DNA of 64,000 bases from Diphasiastrum complanatum (taxonomy: Eukaryota; Streptophyta; Lycopodiopsida; Lycopodiales; Lycopodiaceae): NCBI GenBank assembly GCA_029204225.1, contig CM055104.1, forward strand, positions 41,455,390 to 41,519,389. The letters are read 5' to 3'. Shown here one piece after another: positions 33,571-46,802 of this stretch. Made by a program: the position numbers and the translations under genes. Numbering within the stretch: the stretch's first letter is position 1; each line of letters opens with the position of its first letter. The notes under the pieces are model-generated. The model worked only from the letters and a program-made list of their open reading frames with translations, was not told where the DNA came from and ran no database searches.

Positions 33571-36500
33571 TCTTCCCTCCTTAAACTGCTTCTATCCTTA
33601 GAAGCTCTCTAAACAGGAAAGAATAACAGGAACAATTCTTTTAACTTTAAATATCAACCTAGAAAATCATTATCCTTAGTCTAACTTTCACATCAAACAA
33701 GTACTCAGAGATAATCCTATTTTTCAAGTGATAATCTCTATACTGGAGTACAACTCAGGTTTGAAAAAGTACACTAAGCAATAAATTTTTCATCTGGGTT
33801 ATATTCATCATAAGATAGTAACATCACCTTCATCTAAAGCATTTACGTAAAACACTGGATGAAATAACCTAACTTACGAGATTAAATTTAAAGAAATAAT
33901 AAAATAATAATAATTACAGTCTAAAATTATCCACAACTCTGATAGATAATTCGTAAGTTCTTAAGTACAAATATCCTTAGTATCTAAATTCTAAGATATG
34001 ATTCTTTAACATGATTCTTTAACTAAAGTACAAGATTCAACTTCTATAAACAACTGGTAATTAAAGACAGAAAGCATACGAAAGTGACAATCATCTTCAA
34101 CTACAAAAACTTTAAATTATAATCTAGAATTGAATCTAGATACCCAAAACCCTGCTGAATATCAATTCAGTTATTATTCTTGGATTCGTTATGATTCGTT
34201 ATCCAACTGAGCTCTCTGGGATACAATCACTAATGAGCTGAGACCCTTCCTTAACTAAGGAATACTCTATCCCAAGAATAATGTATATCCAATGCACATA
34301 ATTTTAGATGATGAACCCAAATGATTCACTAATCATGCGTCTTACAAGCAATATAAATAAAAAACCATCAGTTCCTGGTGAATCCACATCATACAGATCG
34401 TTTTACAAATTAACTTCATCCTGGAGTAATCAACTACTCAAGTTAATTGCCAATGATTCAGAAATCTCAAATGTCTAGGTGAAGAATTCAATTATACTAG
34501 TATGACACCACATTTAGATCCTTACCCAAATCATTTATAAGTTAATCCATAAATCTTTTATGCAAAGATTTGTTAACTCTGCAAGTATCTGTCAAGAGAA
34601 TACTTGATCATATGCTTATGTTCGTCGACTAGGTTAAGTGTACCATATAACCTTAGTAACTAGGATTACATAGTAGATTCATACAAGATTAATCGTGCAC
34701 ATATGAGAATAATCTCACTATGACCTAGTACATAAACACATTCTCACCTGGCAGATTCCTCCAGAACCCACATATGTTACTCACATATCTCACTGAGATC
34801 TTATAACTCAGCTACAAAATATTTTCTATTTCTCATGAGTAAATAACATATCCGAAAAATCTCTGAGATGAATAACATTCACTCTCAATAGTTTTCGAAT
34901 CCTACTTACCTCTAATTACATAATTTCTCCCACTAATCAACCCCTCTCTGATCCTAGTACTAAAACTAAGATTAGGTTGATCCAATACTCTGTCCTACAA
35001 TCACTATAAAAAATTATATCTTGTTCCCAAACACTGGAGAATTCATTTATTTGGATGGCTGGCATGCCTATCAAATGGATAACACAAATCCACATCTGAC
35101 CTTGTGATCTAAGCAGAAGAAATAACATGGTTTACTATTACACTCTGAATCTGTCTAGCTATTGACAAGCTTCGAATCCCCTACTGATGCATCAAATTTA
35201 GAGACAAGCTTCTGACACTAACAGCTCCAATGTAATCCACATATCAGATTCCACTTCTAACATCACAATTGACATCCAAAATCGCGGATAACTCAATGGC
35301 TACAAAGATATCAGTTACAAATTCAACTGAATAAATTCTATCTATGAAATTAATAACCAGGATCAAGCAATTATTTACTGGGATTTACAGAAAATCCTAA
35401 CTGCAAAATACATTTCCCGATCACACTTACTACCTCTGATGTCCACTCTTCTTCCCTCCTTAGAATTTTCAGTTCCCTAAAAATCTATTTCAGCTAAGGT
35501 ACCTAGAAGATGTAACGATATTAGTAAATGATTAAAAATTAATTACTATAAGAAAAAGTCTAAAACAATTTCATTTATGTCCTATACCTGGGCTGAATAT
35601 CTGATATATCGAAAGTCATTTACTAGTATGTGAAATAGTACTAGTTTGATCTTTTGAATAAAATTCAACATAGGATTTGACTGGAAATGAAATCAGTTAT
35701 GTAATTCTTATTATTACAAATTTTCCAATAAAATTAAACTGTTTTTTCTTTTTATTGACTGGTTTGACAATACTCCGTTAATATTGACAAAATCTATCCA
35801 AACGCAGAATATGAAATTACATGAATGGAAATCCCATCAATAGGATGGGATTTCCATCCATCAATAGTAATTCTTGAATCATATCCTGTCAGATTTACTG
35901 TCTAGATAAAGAATACTATTGCACTCATTCAATCTGTTCATTTCATATTGTTTGATGATTTTAATCAAATCTAACGAGTATCTTGCACAAACATTCACTT
36001 GACTGATTTCTAGTGATCAACATCGATTAGAAAACTATCAGACAAGTAACTGATTTCAAATTTTTACCAAATTGAAATTCAACAAAAAAAAAAAAAAATT
36101 CAAATTTCAACTTTCAATCTGGGAGTTCCCAACTCCAAAATTAAAAGAATGACAGAACCGTAAAATCGGCAATTTCATTGTGGTTCTTTCTGTCAATTTT
36201 AACTTATCTATCTCCGAGAAATAATTTAGACTTAGTGAAAAGACCGTGATCAATTTTGACTGATAAACTCAGTATAATGAATTCACTAATCTAAACTGAT
36301 TCCATAGATAACGAAAAAATGACCAAAATTTTGATTTTTTCGAAAATTTTGATTTTTGTTTTATTTTACGTAATTTGAAAATTCTGACGAAAATACTGCT
36401 AGTACAAAAGGCAATCGAAATCGAAAAAATTGAAACACTGTCCGATTCCTAATGTTACTAACCCAATGTCAAACTGGCATGCAAAACACACTACATCAGT

Positions 36501-37952
36501 CACAAACGTCATTACGAAATTTTTTACGTAAACTTCAGTTTTTCAAAATTTGTCAACCAATATCATTGATTTATGACCCAACTGTCAGAGCACATGCATA
36601 TGACTACTCAAATTGATTGTAAATCCCTCATGCATGTCAGAATCACTCTGAGAATCAGCATGCAACCAATCCATGCAAGCACAGTACTACAAATTAGAGA
36701 AATGATTGGCATGCAATTAGAACAATTTTAAATCTTGCCAATTTTACTCACAAAACTGCAAAATTTCAAATGATCATAACTTTGGCTACAGGACACCAAA
36801 TTGGGTGCTGTAAAACTCAGTACAGAGGGAGATCAAGTGAACAAGATGCTTGCCACATCAGCTTGCCGCCTAGACTTCACATGTGCAAGATCAGAGTGTC
36901 AGAAAAACTGTAGTAGGGCACATTTCCACAAGGCAAAATTATGCATAAACGTGCAAACACCCATCCTAGGCCAAAATTGATGCTACCAATAGTCTTAAAC
37001 AATCAACTAGACTTCCATGAAGCATTCATACTGATCCTAAGATGCAGTATAGGCTGAGAACGAAGATTTCTTGATTTGTAGAAGTCAAAATAGCTTCAAA
37101 CTTGATGGAGATGGTGCATAAGCCACCGACCATCAATTTACAGGTCTGATAGCTTGCTGGAAAGGTAAAAAGGAATGCTAATCATGCTGTAAATAATTTC
37201 AAAATGATCTCCTTATGGATTTGGAGAGATCCATCCCCCAAAAATCACCAAATATGGTCATTTTTTGAACTTTTATGACTTCCTACAAGTTCAATTGCTT
37301 GGAATTCTTGGCTCTAACTTCAAGGACAGTTTCAAAAGACATTGGTTCACCTCTTTACAAGCTCTACATGGTGTTTTACAGCCAACTACTATCCAACTTT
37401 ATGAAAAAACAAACAAAAATGATGATTTTTGGCTATTTTCCAGTTTTTTCATCACAATAAAGTGGAAATTCATGACATACAACTCTTTCTCTAACACATG
37501 CAAACCAATTTATAGAATTATAACGATCTAATTGATCTGGTCCTGCTGGAATTTGGTTCTTACTATCTATTTTGTGCCAAAAAGCATGAAACACCAAGCA
37601 ATTTTAACCAAAACATAGCCTAGAATCATAAATCATTGGAAAGAACCGACATGCATCATTAATTAACCCTAAAACGAAAGTACACTTGCTAGAAAATTCA
37701 GATCTACAAAAAATTTGATTCACACAAAAAGAAAGCTCCAAGAAAACCTCACAAATTAGCCTTCAAGGACAATTCTCCATAAAACCACAAAAAATCCCAA
37801 GAGTAATGGATCTTAGCAACATGCACATTAAAACCGGGATAGTACACCCACTTGCACCCTTGCTATCCACTCGGAAGAGAATTCCAATGATCCAATCCAA
37901 AATTTTGACGAAAGGTAGCCCTTCTCCATGTTCTCCAATCTTCGTAAGCCTT
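33571..37952 (-). other. Internal region of copy B gypsy, no intact ORF
   Basis: About 4.4 kb of AT-rich sequence. The part nearest the 3' LTR (33571-35250) aligns with copy A 2110-5246; the rest, nearer the PBS, has no partner in the window. No frame longer than about 90 codons is open, and none shows a motif apart from the relict near 33840. A 15-base A run lies at about 36085. Confidence 0.6.
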
Positions 37953-37964
37953 GCTCTGATACCA
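37953..37964 (-). promoter_or_regulatory. Primer-binding site of copy B gypsy
   Basis: The minus strand reads TGGTATCAGAGC, one base after the LTR end CCCTTATA. It is complementary to initiator tRNA-Met. It fixes the orientation and the LTR border of the element. Confidence 0.85.
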
Positions 37965-38089
37965 ATATAAGGGAAGCTCCCTAAGATCCTGCTTACAAGA
38001 CAAAACACAATGGAAAAGACACTATGGAGAAACCACCCAACCAAGTAGAAGCAACCAATCAACTCTAGAAGCTTCACCCCCAAGCCAAG
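37965..38089 (-). repeat. Copy B gypsy 5' LTR, 3' piece
   Basis: Matches 33051-33175 almost base for base. The remainder of this LTR is at 42322-42576, beyond the copia insertion. About 120 bp between the two pieces is missing. Confidence 0.8.
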
Positions 38090-38592
38090 TGTGAAGAATT
38101 GAAAAAGATTATCTATGTTAGATATAGAGGTCTTATGTTTTTTATATCAAGCATCTAGGTGTAGGGTGTTGATAGGAACAAATTTGGCATAGATGGCAAA
38201 TTATGCATTTCCACTTGTAATGCCACTATTGAGCCAAAATAGAGTAAGAGCCTAAACTCGTGCCAATTAGAGTGTAGACAAGTGTAATGTTTTTGTTTGA
38301 TGAATTCTAAGAGGTCCAATAGGATTTAGAGGTGGAACCATGTGAGGTCCAATAGGAATTTGAGGTGTGCTTGAATATAGTCCAATAGAATTAAGAGGTG
38401 CATGGATCAATGGTCCAATAGGATTAAGAGGTGACAAAGTGTGGTCCAATCATAGTTAAGCATAGTGGTAGCTCGTGGATCTACTAGTATCATTGTACTC
38501 CTCATTTTGGATCTAATTAATTTGGTGATTGTGTGGATTTTGAGTGTCATTGAATTTCTAGCTTTCTCTCTCTACCTGAGAGCCCATGTGAT
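38090..38592 (+). repeat. Nested copia 5' LTR with internal minisatellite
   Basis: Shares its first 130 bases with 42192-42321 at only a few differences. At 38313-38460 about five units of 31-34 bp begin GGTCCAATAGGA or a close variant and continue with (T/A)TTTAGAGGTG or ATTAAGAGGTG. The last unit is degenerate. Confidence 0.75.
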
Positions 38593-38593
38593 G

Positions 38594-41500
38594 AGAGTGC
38601 ATCTAGTTATGTTTTGAGAGTAAAGGATATTCATAGAGAACTTGCTTGTATTGGTGATTCCATCAATCAAAATGAGCTAGTTCAAGTCATTCTCAATGGC
38701 TTCAGAAGTGAATTTGATAACCTTGTCCAATCCTATGCCATTAAGGAGGAGCTACCAAGTTTGGAGGCTCTCCAAAGTGTGCTAATTTCAGAAGAATCAA
38801 GACAAGAGTACAATCTCTTGAGGATGGACAAGCTCTCTCTCACTCATAATGATGGCAAATCTCTCTTTGCCAAGGATAAGCACAAAGGGAGGAGCAAGAA
38901 CCAACATCAACAATCCTCAAGCAAGGACAAAGTCAAATCCAAAGACAAAGATGAGGAGGAAGATGATTCCTATGATGCTTCATCATCCAAGCTCAAGAAG
39001 AAGAAGATCAAGTGCTTTTATTGTGGCAAGAAAGGCCATTATGCCACCAATTGCTTCAAGAAGAAGAATCAACTCAAGCAAGCCAACATTACCAATGAGA
39101 AGGAAGACACTATTGCAAGTGATGGAGAGGGATCTATTATGGTCTCTAGTTTCCATCTACTCCTTTCAAGAAGGACGGCCTATGGTATATTGATAGTGGA
39201 GCCTCTTCACATATGTGTAGCTCCAAAGACTCTTTCTCTTCTATTGCACCTTATGATGGAGTCAAGATATCAATATACACTGCAAATTATTTTGAATGTC
39301 CTATTGAAGGCATAGGGAACATTCCCTTGAATCTTGCATCCTCTAAAGTTCTTTCTCGCTCTAAAGTTCTTTATGTACCTAAGCTTACTAAGAATCTTAT
39401 TAGTGTTGACCAATTGCTTGATAATGGCCTTGATGTAAAATTCAATGTTGATACTTGCACTATCAAGAAGAATGATGAGATACTTGCATTAGGATCTAGA
39501 TTTGGAGGCATCTATAAACTAGATCCAGATGAGTATGTGAATGCTTGTAATGTTGCTCTTGTGAACAAGCTCTCTATGGAGGAATTATGGCATAGGAGGT
39601 TGGGACACCCCAATACAAATCCATGCTCTCTATGATCAAAGAAGCCAAAGCTATTGGCTTGCCAAAGTCATTCTCTAGGAAGATCAAGCCTTGTGAGGCT
39701 TTTGCTATTGCTAAATCTCACAAAAAGCCATCTACAAGATCTTCTATCAAAAGCAAGCATCCTTTGGAGTTAATCCACTCAGATGTGCATTTCTCATCAA
39801 CTACAAGCAAGGGAGGAGCCACTTGTTTTCACTTGGATATATCTTCTTGCTTCTAAATCTATGGTGTTTGATCATTTCCTTATTTTCAAAGCTTATGTAG
39901 AGAAGCAATTCTCGTTCAAGATTAAAGCTCTTAGAAGTGATAATGGTGGTGAATATATCTCCAATAAATTTCATGACTTTTGTGAGCTTGAAGGCATCAA
40001 AAGAGAGTTCTCTTGTGCCTACTCTCCATCTCAAAATGGAGTGGCCAAGAGAAAGAATAGATCTCTATGTGAATGTGCAAAATCTATGAGAATTGAGGCA
40101 TCTTTGCCCAAAGATTTTTGGAGAGAAGCCATTAATTGTGCAAATTATCTTTGCAATAGGCTCCCACATATAGCTCTTGGAGGAAAGTCACCATATGAAA
40201 TCTTATATTTGAAGAAGCCTAAGGTTGATCACCTTAGAGTTTTTGGATGCATATGCTTTGTCCATATTCCCTTGGAAACAAGGAAGAAGGAAGATCCTAG
40301 TGCATGCAAAGGAATCATGGTTGGATACTCATCCACCAAGAAGGCCTATAGAGTCTTTATACTCTCTACTTCTCAAGTTATTGAAAGTAGAGATGATGTC
40401 TTTCATGAAGATCAACACTCATCTTTTGAAGAGGCCGAGATCAAGAAGTCTATGGATGCATCACCAATTATTGATTTTGAAGACAATCATGATGTGATGG
40501 AGTCAAGATTTGAAGAGGACTCTCCTCGGATTTTCTTGCCAAGAAAATCTATGAGAGATAGATCTGAGCCTAAGAGGCTCTCATATGTTGACAAAGGCAA
40601 ACAATTGGATCTTGATTCCACTAATTATGTTTTTTTTGTCTCTCATGAAGATCCAAAGAATGTACAAGAGGCACTCAATACCAAGGAGTGGTATGATGCC
40701 ATGAAGCAAGAGTATGATGCATTGATCACCAACAATACTTGGGAGCTTGTAGATCCTCCATCCAACAAGCATGTGATTGGTTGCAAGTGGGTATTTCGGA
40801 TCAAGTTCAATCATGATGGCACCATCAACAAGTATAAAGCAAGATTATGTGCCAAAGGATTTGCTCAAATCCATGGCCTTGATTATGAGGAGACCTTTGC
40901 ACCCGTTGCAAAGATGGTGACAATAAGAATTCTTATTTCTCTTGCTTGTTTCTTTAAGTGGAAGGTGTTCCAATTAGATGTATCCAATACTTTTCTAAAT
41001 GGTTATAAAGGAAGATATCTATATGGAACAACCTCAAGGATTCATCAAGGATGAGTCCAAAGTGTGCTTGCTCTTCAAAAGTCTTTATGGACTCAAACAA
41101 GCACCAAGATCACGGTATTCAAGACTTAATTATTTTCTTATCTCACTAGGATTTACTCTTAGTGACTATGATCCTTCCATGTATCTAAAGTTTGTTGATA
41201 GCAATATTGTCATTCTTCTAATTTATGTTGATGACATTATTCTTTGTGGAAGTTTTATCAAGCTAGTTGATGAAACTAAGCTAGCACTTGGATGTGAGTT
41301 TAAAATGCAAGATCTAGGAGAGATACATTACATCTTAGGCCTAGAAATTCATTTTTATGAAAATCATGTCTTTATATGCCAATCTAGATATGCTCACTCT
41401 ATGTTGAAAAAATTCCATATGGAAAATTCTAAGAGCATAGATACTCCAATGCAGCAAATTGTAAAAGATCCTAATAAAGGTGATGAAAGATCCTTTGAGG

Positions 41501-42174
41501 ACATCACACTTTTTAGGAGTCCTGTAGACTCCTTAATTTGGCTTACCATTACTAGACCTGATCTAAGTTTTTGTGTGCACAAATTGAGTCAATTTATGCA
41601 AGATCCTAAGATCCATCATTGGATTCTTAGATATGTATCTTCATCTTGTGATTATGGTCTACTCTATAAAAGTGAAGGTCTATCCATTATTGGCTACTCG
41701 GATTCGGACTTTGCAAGTGACAAGATGGATCGAAAGTCTATTAGTGTATACACTATCTTTCTTGGAGGCAATCTAATATCTTGGCTTTCCAAAAAGCAAG
41801 ATACTATATCTCTTTCTTCATGTGAGGCCGAGTACAAAGCACTCACTACAACTACCAAAGAGGTGCTTTGGATCAAGAGGTTATTAATGGAGCTAAAGTA
41901 CATTAAAAAAGATGATCTACCAATGATCAAGTGTGATAACATGTCGGCCCAAGATCTTGCCAATAATCCCATATTTCATGCAAGAAGCAAGCACATAGAA
42001 GTGGCACACCATTCTGTGAGAGAAAAGCTTATTGGAGGAGAAATCTATTTGGAGCATGTCAACTCGTCCTCTTGTATTGCCGATCTACTCACCAAACCTT
42101 TGAGCAAAAGTGCTTTCATCAAGCATAGATCTAATCTTGGAGTTATATCAAGATCAACGCTTAAATTTTCATAG
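38594..42174 (+). pseudogene. Nested copia gag-pol, at least four frameshifts
   Basis: Gag enters mid-domain (ESASSYVLRVKD) and keeps its zinc knuckle CFYCGKKGHYATNC near 39017. Frames then change near 39160 (before protease DSGASSHM), 39610, 39825 and 41005. Integrase shows WHRRLGHP, but the CxxC pair is damaged (CEAFA). The first Asp (HSDVHFSS) and second Asp (RSDNGGEY) are present, while the catalytic Glu is Lys (QNGVAKRKN). About ten residues before TWIYLL are deleted. RT retains YVDDIIL and the last 391 codons (40999-42174) are open through RNase H (YSDSDFAS, SSCEAEYKAL, CDNMSAQDLA). The product would be inactive. It is moderately related to the 27.7-kb polyprotein. Confidence 0.92.
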
Positions 42175-42191
42175 ATAATTTTTTAGGAGGA

Positions 42192-42321
42192 TGTGAAGAA
42201 TTGAAAAAGATTATCTATGTTAGATATAGGGGTCTTATGTTTTTTATATCAAGCAGCTAGGTGTAGGATGTTGATAGGAACAAATTTGGCATAGATGGCA
42301 AATTATGCATTTCCACTTGTA
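42192..42321 (+). repeat. Nested copia 3' LTR, truncated
   Basis: Starts TGTGAAGAATTG after TTTTTTAGGAGGA and breaks off after CATTTCCACTTGTA, where gypsy LTR sequence returns. Confidence 0.8.
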
Positions 42322-42576
42322 TAGCTCTAGGTTCCCTATACATAGATTCACCTAGAATAGAGTCCTAAGCATGGACCAACTATTCATAGAATTGCTATTG
42401 ATAACTCTACACATGCATACACTGTCTCAAACCTTGTCTAAACTCCATTTAGTGTGTTTTGGGCCTCACAAGGATATTAGTTACTTTCGGGCCACATAAC
42501 AGCTTGATTTACTGGAGTACCGTGTATCCAAGACTAGGAGTATACTGAATCCTACTTACTGGCCATGGACATAAAA
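42322..42576 (-). repeat. Copy B gypsy 5' LTR, 5' piece
   Basis: Matches 33300-33570. On the minus strand its first bases are TTTTATGTCC, preceded by AAAAT. Confidence 0.75.
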
Positions 42577-42581
42577 ATTTT

Positions 42582-43540
42582 CCACACTATGAATGAGACA
42601 TTCTTTCTCTTATAAGATCCAAAAGCATACATTTGATGACACACCCACTTGTTTTCTAAATGATTTATGTAAAGACCACTAGGAAACCCCCTTCGATGAG
42701 GATAGAGAAACACAACCGAAGACATGTAGGAGCAAAACCTCTCAACCAAACCTAGATCTAGCCTTCGAGCCATGCCATGTGAATGCTTGAGGCGAAGAGA
42801 GCAATTGGTAACTTGAACCAAAGTTGTCAACGGGAGAATTCCTACCCCAATATATATATATAGTTGATTCCTGTGCATGAACCCATGCAATCTCTATGAA
42901 AAATTATGATCCAAAATGCACTTAATGGATCCTTGATCTTTGGCTTATTTGGGTAACACACAACCAGAAGGTAGAAATCAACACTTTTAGCATGCTAGTC
43001 TTGCATAGATCACTTAGATCTGATCATGAACATCAAAGTATAGTAAGGTATTGTCCCTATCCATACAACATCAGTAAGGTACTATCCTTCACACGTGTGG
43101 ATTCAAGATCTACAAGAAAAAAAAACATTCTACACAGAGAAACTCAAGATACATGAGAAAATGACATGAGATGGACATAGAATCAACAAAGATGAATTCT
43201 CCATGTATAATAAGAGAACCAAAGATAATTCTCCATGCTGGTACAACTATTTATGGCAGCCAATAGGTCATTTGGCCCTATACTCCAATCATGCCCTAAA
43301 ATGACAACTTCTAGGTACTTAGCCAAAAACCTAGAAATCATGGTCCAAATGTAATGTACCAAAATTGACTAATTAGAATGGATCCAAACTCGACCTCATC
43401 CACTTGTCTACTTAACAAAAATAGTAAAATCACTATTTAGGCTCTTATTGACATTTATCAAACTATCTCTAACTTGAGATTTCAAGTTGGCCTCCAAAAA
43501 TGCCAAATAAGCAATGTGAACAAGTTGACAATTTCTCACA
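42582..43540 (-). repeat. Copia LTR (minus-strand end), lower limit approximate
   Basis: On the minus strand the LTR begins TGTGAGAAATTGTC at 43540, like the one at 634. It contains TAAATAG near 43250 and an almost complete TTCACACGTGTGGA at 43088-43101. Copy B gypsy is inserted at or beyond its downstream side, so the LTR end was not located. Confidence 0.55.
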
Positions 43541-43712
43541 CTCCCTCTTCAACTAGTTTTAGAATAGATTTAGAAAGTACAACAAGTGATGTCCTATGCT
43601 TCATAAACAAGTCTTTTCCGAATGCCTTAGTGAAGATATCAACCACACATTCCCTTGAAGGAACATGTTGAAGCTCCACTTCCTTTGCCATGACTTGCTT
43701 CCTCAAGTCCGA
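43536..43712 (-). pseudogene. Copia RNase H C-terminal end
   Basis: The minus strand encodes about 58 residues: MAKEVELQHVPSRECVVDIF, then KHRTSL and KLVEEGV, then TGA at 43536-43538. It is the same end as at 3-638, with the same overlap of stop codon and LTR. Upstream of about 43712 the similarity stops, so only the last part of pol survives. Confidence 0.8.
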
Positions 43713-45770
43713 AATTTGTTGGAGGCCCTTTATTGCTGGTATATTTCATTCCCTTATTTTACACATGGCATCCCTTGAAGTGAGTGAGGGAGAATCTTGG
43801 ACTCAAGAATCTTCCCTCAGAGGATTCCTTCAAGAGTATCTTTCTCAACCATATCCATTTCCATGCTTCCTGGCATTATTCTTAGCATTTAATGACATTC
43901 TTAGATTCCAGTTTGTTATTTCTCCATAGGTCTGGTCTCTATTCGTGGAATATTTGTGATGTCATCATGACCCTCATGAAGTTTTTTGAATATTTGCACT
44001 TCACAGACATGTGAAGGGTGGTAGTCGATTTGATGCACTTAGTGACTTCTCAAAATTTTCCATGGTTTATTACATAAATTGGTTCATCTTCAAAAGAGCC
44101 TTTTCTCCCAAAGTCATCGGGACATTTTTAACTCGATAAAACATTGTATTTTTAGCTTTGATAATTAAAAGTTTTTTCAACTTCTATGCAAAGTTGTAAC
44201 CTTCATCCCAAAACCTGGTGTTATTGATGAAAGTTTCTGATGGAATTTTTAATTGTCATTGTCTAGATTTCCTACATATGTATTGTGTCAAAGGTCTGAT
44301 TATGGTAGAAAATAACCTGCTTATAGTACCTTGTCGGTGGCTTTGCTCAAGTTACTGATTTTTATCTCCATTGTCGATTTCCTTGAACTGTTCAATTTTG
44401 ATATTGTTGTTGATGTTGTGCCCTGTGACTGAGATTTCCTTAGATGGCCGATGGAATCAAAATGCATTGTGGTCTTTTTATTAACTGAATTTCATAAGTA
44501 CATTGAAAGTGTTATCACAAACTTCTGATTTATTGGAAAGATATTTACATAAATTTAAAAATCCTACTTTGGCCATTGTTGGGCAGGCCAGATGCCCAAA
44601 CTATAAACATAATACATACAATAATTTACAATCATCGACCATTTTAGGTCGATTTTATCATAAAAATTTAAAAGTTGTGACAATACAAGTCCGATTTTTT
44701 ATGACAAAAAATCGGCTAACTCTTGTGCCATACTATCAGGTTTAGACAAGTCAAACGTAGGATTAGAGGTTGATCGATCCATGGGAGTGTCTTGATTGTG
44801 ATCCTAGTATGCAAAGCAACAACAAAAAAAACTAAGATTAGAACAAAACAATAGGCCTATGAATGCTTCAGTGTAAACTAATGCATGTTCCTTTCACAAA
44901 GCTCATTCCAAACTTACTACTTATAAGCTTAATTCCAAAAAATAGTCCAAAACTTTTTTGAAATCAATCACATGAAAATTATATATAACTTATCAAAGTT
45001 ATCATTCACATGTTGGTTACCTTCCCATAACATCACTCTTAATGAACCATTGTTAAATTTGATGGCAAATTTCCATTTACAACTACAAAATGTCAATATG
45101 GTTTCACCTTTGTTTCTAGCAATGTTGAATGGAGAAATAACATTTTTTTTGCAAGGGTTGATAACGATTCTTTCTCTTTCTTCTTTGAATCCAAAAGTTC
45201 TAGGGGGGGGGGGGGGGGGTTGGATTTATTCATCTACTCTCCATAATCCCATATTAATCTAGTTCCAATCACATCGTTTTGTAGCCTTTACATGTATTTT
45301 CGCACAGACGTTCAAAACACTAAGTGTTCACTCAACCTCAAAAGTCCTACAACTGCAAATGGATCGCAAGGTCCCGCAAGAATCACTAAGTGTTTACTAA
45401 TGCGCAAAGGCCTGCAATCTCAAACTCCTACAACCGCAAAATAATCACAAGGGACCACAAGAACGTCACTTGCGGTCTATAGCGGCCATGCCTACGCAAA
45501 AGGAATGACACCACACTCTTCATGCTCGACTAATTCACGCTCTTGCCTCACGCTACCACCATACCTATATCGACAATGACCACAAGCCACGATCTACCTC
45601 GGACAGCGTAGCAGCTCCATGTTGCCTTCTTGTAGAATTGTATATAGACGATGACGATGATCACTGAACAACGAAATTAGATACATACACATTGTAGATG
45701 CTTTCCAGCATCAGTTTCTTACTTTCAGGCTGATTTTCATAAATAAGCTCATAGCTTTTATAAAATGTAG
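43713..45770. other. Unassigned 2-kb stretch
   Basis: No protein motif, LTR border or RNA gene was recognised on either strand. A G17 homopolymer lies at 45203-45219. The sequence from about 45480 to 45720, with GACGATGACGATGATCA and TGTAGATGCTTTCCAGCATC, vaguely resembles the copia LTR at 59246-59850; this is too weak to call. Confidence 0.35.
45203..45219 (+). repeat. G17 homopolymer
   Basis: Seventeen consecutive G, interrupting an otherwise AT-rich stretch. Confidence 0.9.
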
Positions 45771-46802
45771 TTAGCTTCGCAAGCAAACACTTAAAGGTAT
45801 GGTGACTTGACTAGATAGTAGGGCCTTTAAGGCCTCGGTTCCACTCCCTTCTAGTTCTAGAGAGGTGAAGGGTTTTTCATTGAATTCAGGATGGATAAAT
45901 CCTTCCTGGTTCATGGGTGAAGTAGGTGCATTCATGGCTTCATCAGAGTGTTTAGCTGAATCCAATGGTTCTATTGGCCAATTGAGATCACGAATAGGAG
46001 CCTTAGTTTGATCTTCTCATATCCAATCTTTCACCTTGATATAACGATTATTCTCTTTTGTGGGTTGGGATACTCTCCAGGTCCAGTAGATCGAGCGTAA
46101 TGGATTATTGTGTGGGGTTGACTGTGCTCCTCATTCAAAACTTTTTCTACAACTACGAGTTCCTTCAGTCATTGGGCACATGTTTGAACATAGATAGGGG
46201 CTTCTGCTTTTGTGGCCTTGGTCCTTTTATCATGTATAATAGTTGAGAGATTGATAGGTGCATCAACTTGCGGCTCTAGTGGTCGAGATGGAAAATCTTT
46301 GTAACATTGGCCATAGCCACACTCAACAATATAGGGGTGTACGTGCGTTTATATGGACACTCAACAATGTGATGGTTTTCTCCACAACCATAGTATTGGA
46401 CAGGGCTCTGTTCTCGTAGAAATGTTGTTGGGCAGTTTACAAGGGATAGATAGAAGCTTCAGTTCCATCTGAATAAAAATTGAAAAAAAAAATTGATCCT
46501 CATGTACGAACATATTTTCAAAACTGAATTCTCATTGGGGTTGAGAATTTGGACTTGTTGTGACAAACTTTGCTGGGATGATCTAGCGGTTCATTTGAGG
46601 GCCAAATTGTCACACTACCAAGGCTGGTGCTGCATTGTTGGCTCCAGGTAATGCTAGACATTGTTGGGGTGCTTGGTGGAATATGGGTCCTTGATAACTT
46701 TAACTTGAGAACCCTATTGTTGTATCCTCCATTGATATTGTCTTGCAATGGCTTGTATTCTTGGATGGTAGATACAAGTGGAGGTATCATTGTTACGTCC
46801 AT
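45771..46802 (-). pseudogene. Possible gag remnant with a damaged zinc knuckle
   Basis: The minus strand contains YYGCGENHHIVECPYKR near 46350-46400. This resembles a retroviral-type knuckle in which the first Cys has become Tyr and the spacing is short by one. Upstream (46518-46802) is a Thr/Ser/Pro-rich segment. Downstream (45771-46060) is a polar segment with QPTKENNRYIKVKDWI and one stop. The frames are disconnected. It could be gypsy Gag; the call rests on the knuckle alone. Confidence 0.3.

Larger units (their letters stand above)
38090..42321 (+). mobile_element. Decayed Ty1/copia nested in the gypsy 5' LTR
   Basis: A 5' LTR (from TGTGAAGAATTG at 38090), a frameshifted gag-pol, and a short remnant of the 3' LTR (42192-42321) with the same first 130 bases. 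The 5' LTR runs directly into mid-gag at about 38593, so PBS, leader and gag start are deleted. The 3' LTR is cut at 42321, where gypsy LTR resumes. It is clearly older than the intact copia at 25.9 kb. Confidence 0.85.
33050..42576 (-). mobile_element. Copy B: full-span decayed Ty3/gypsy with nested copia
   Basis: Read on the minus strand: 5' LTR (42576 down to 37965, interrupted by a copia insertion), PBS, 4.4-kb internal region and 3' LTR (33570-33050). AAAAT flanks both ends (42577-42581 and 33045-33049, seen as ATTTT on plus). The same AAAAT follows the copy A LTR at 5767, so A and B are copies of one insertion event. Coding is destroyed; only a relict HPVF-VNAL near 33840 supports gypsy. 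It could also be described as a large non-autonomous derivative. Confidence 0.7.

Noticed and set aside
38313-38460. Regularly spaced repeats that could suggest a CRISPR-like array
   Set aside because: Units are contiguous and diverged with no unique spacers, inside a plant LTR; a minisatellite.
42552-42890. 112-codon minus-strand ORF across the 5' end of copy B
   Set aside because: It crosses the LTR border and target duplication, so it is a chance frame.
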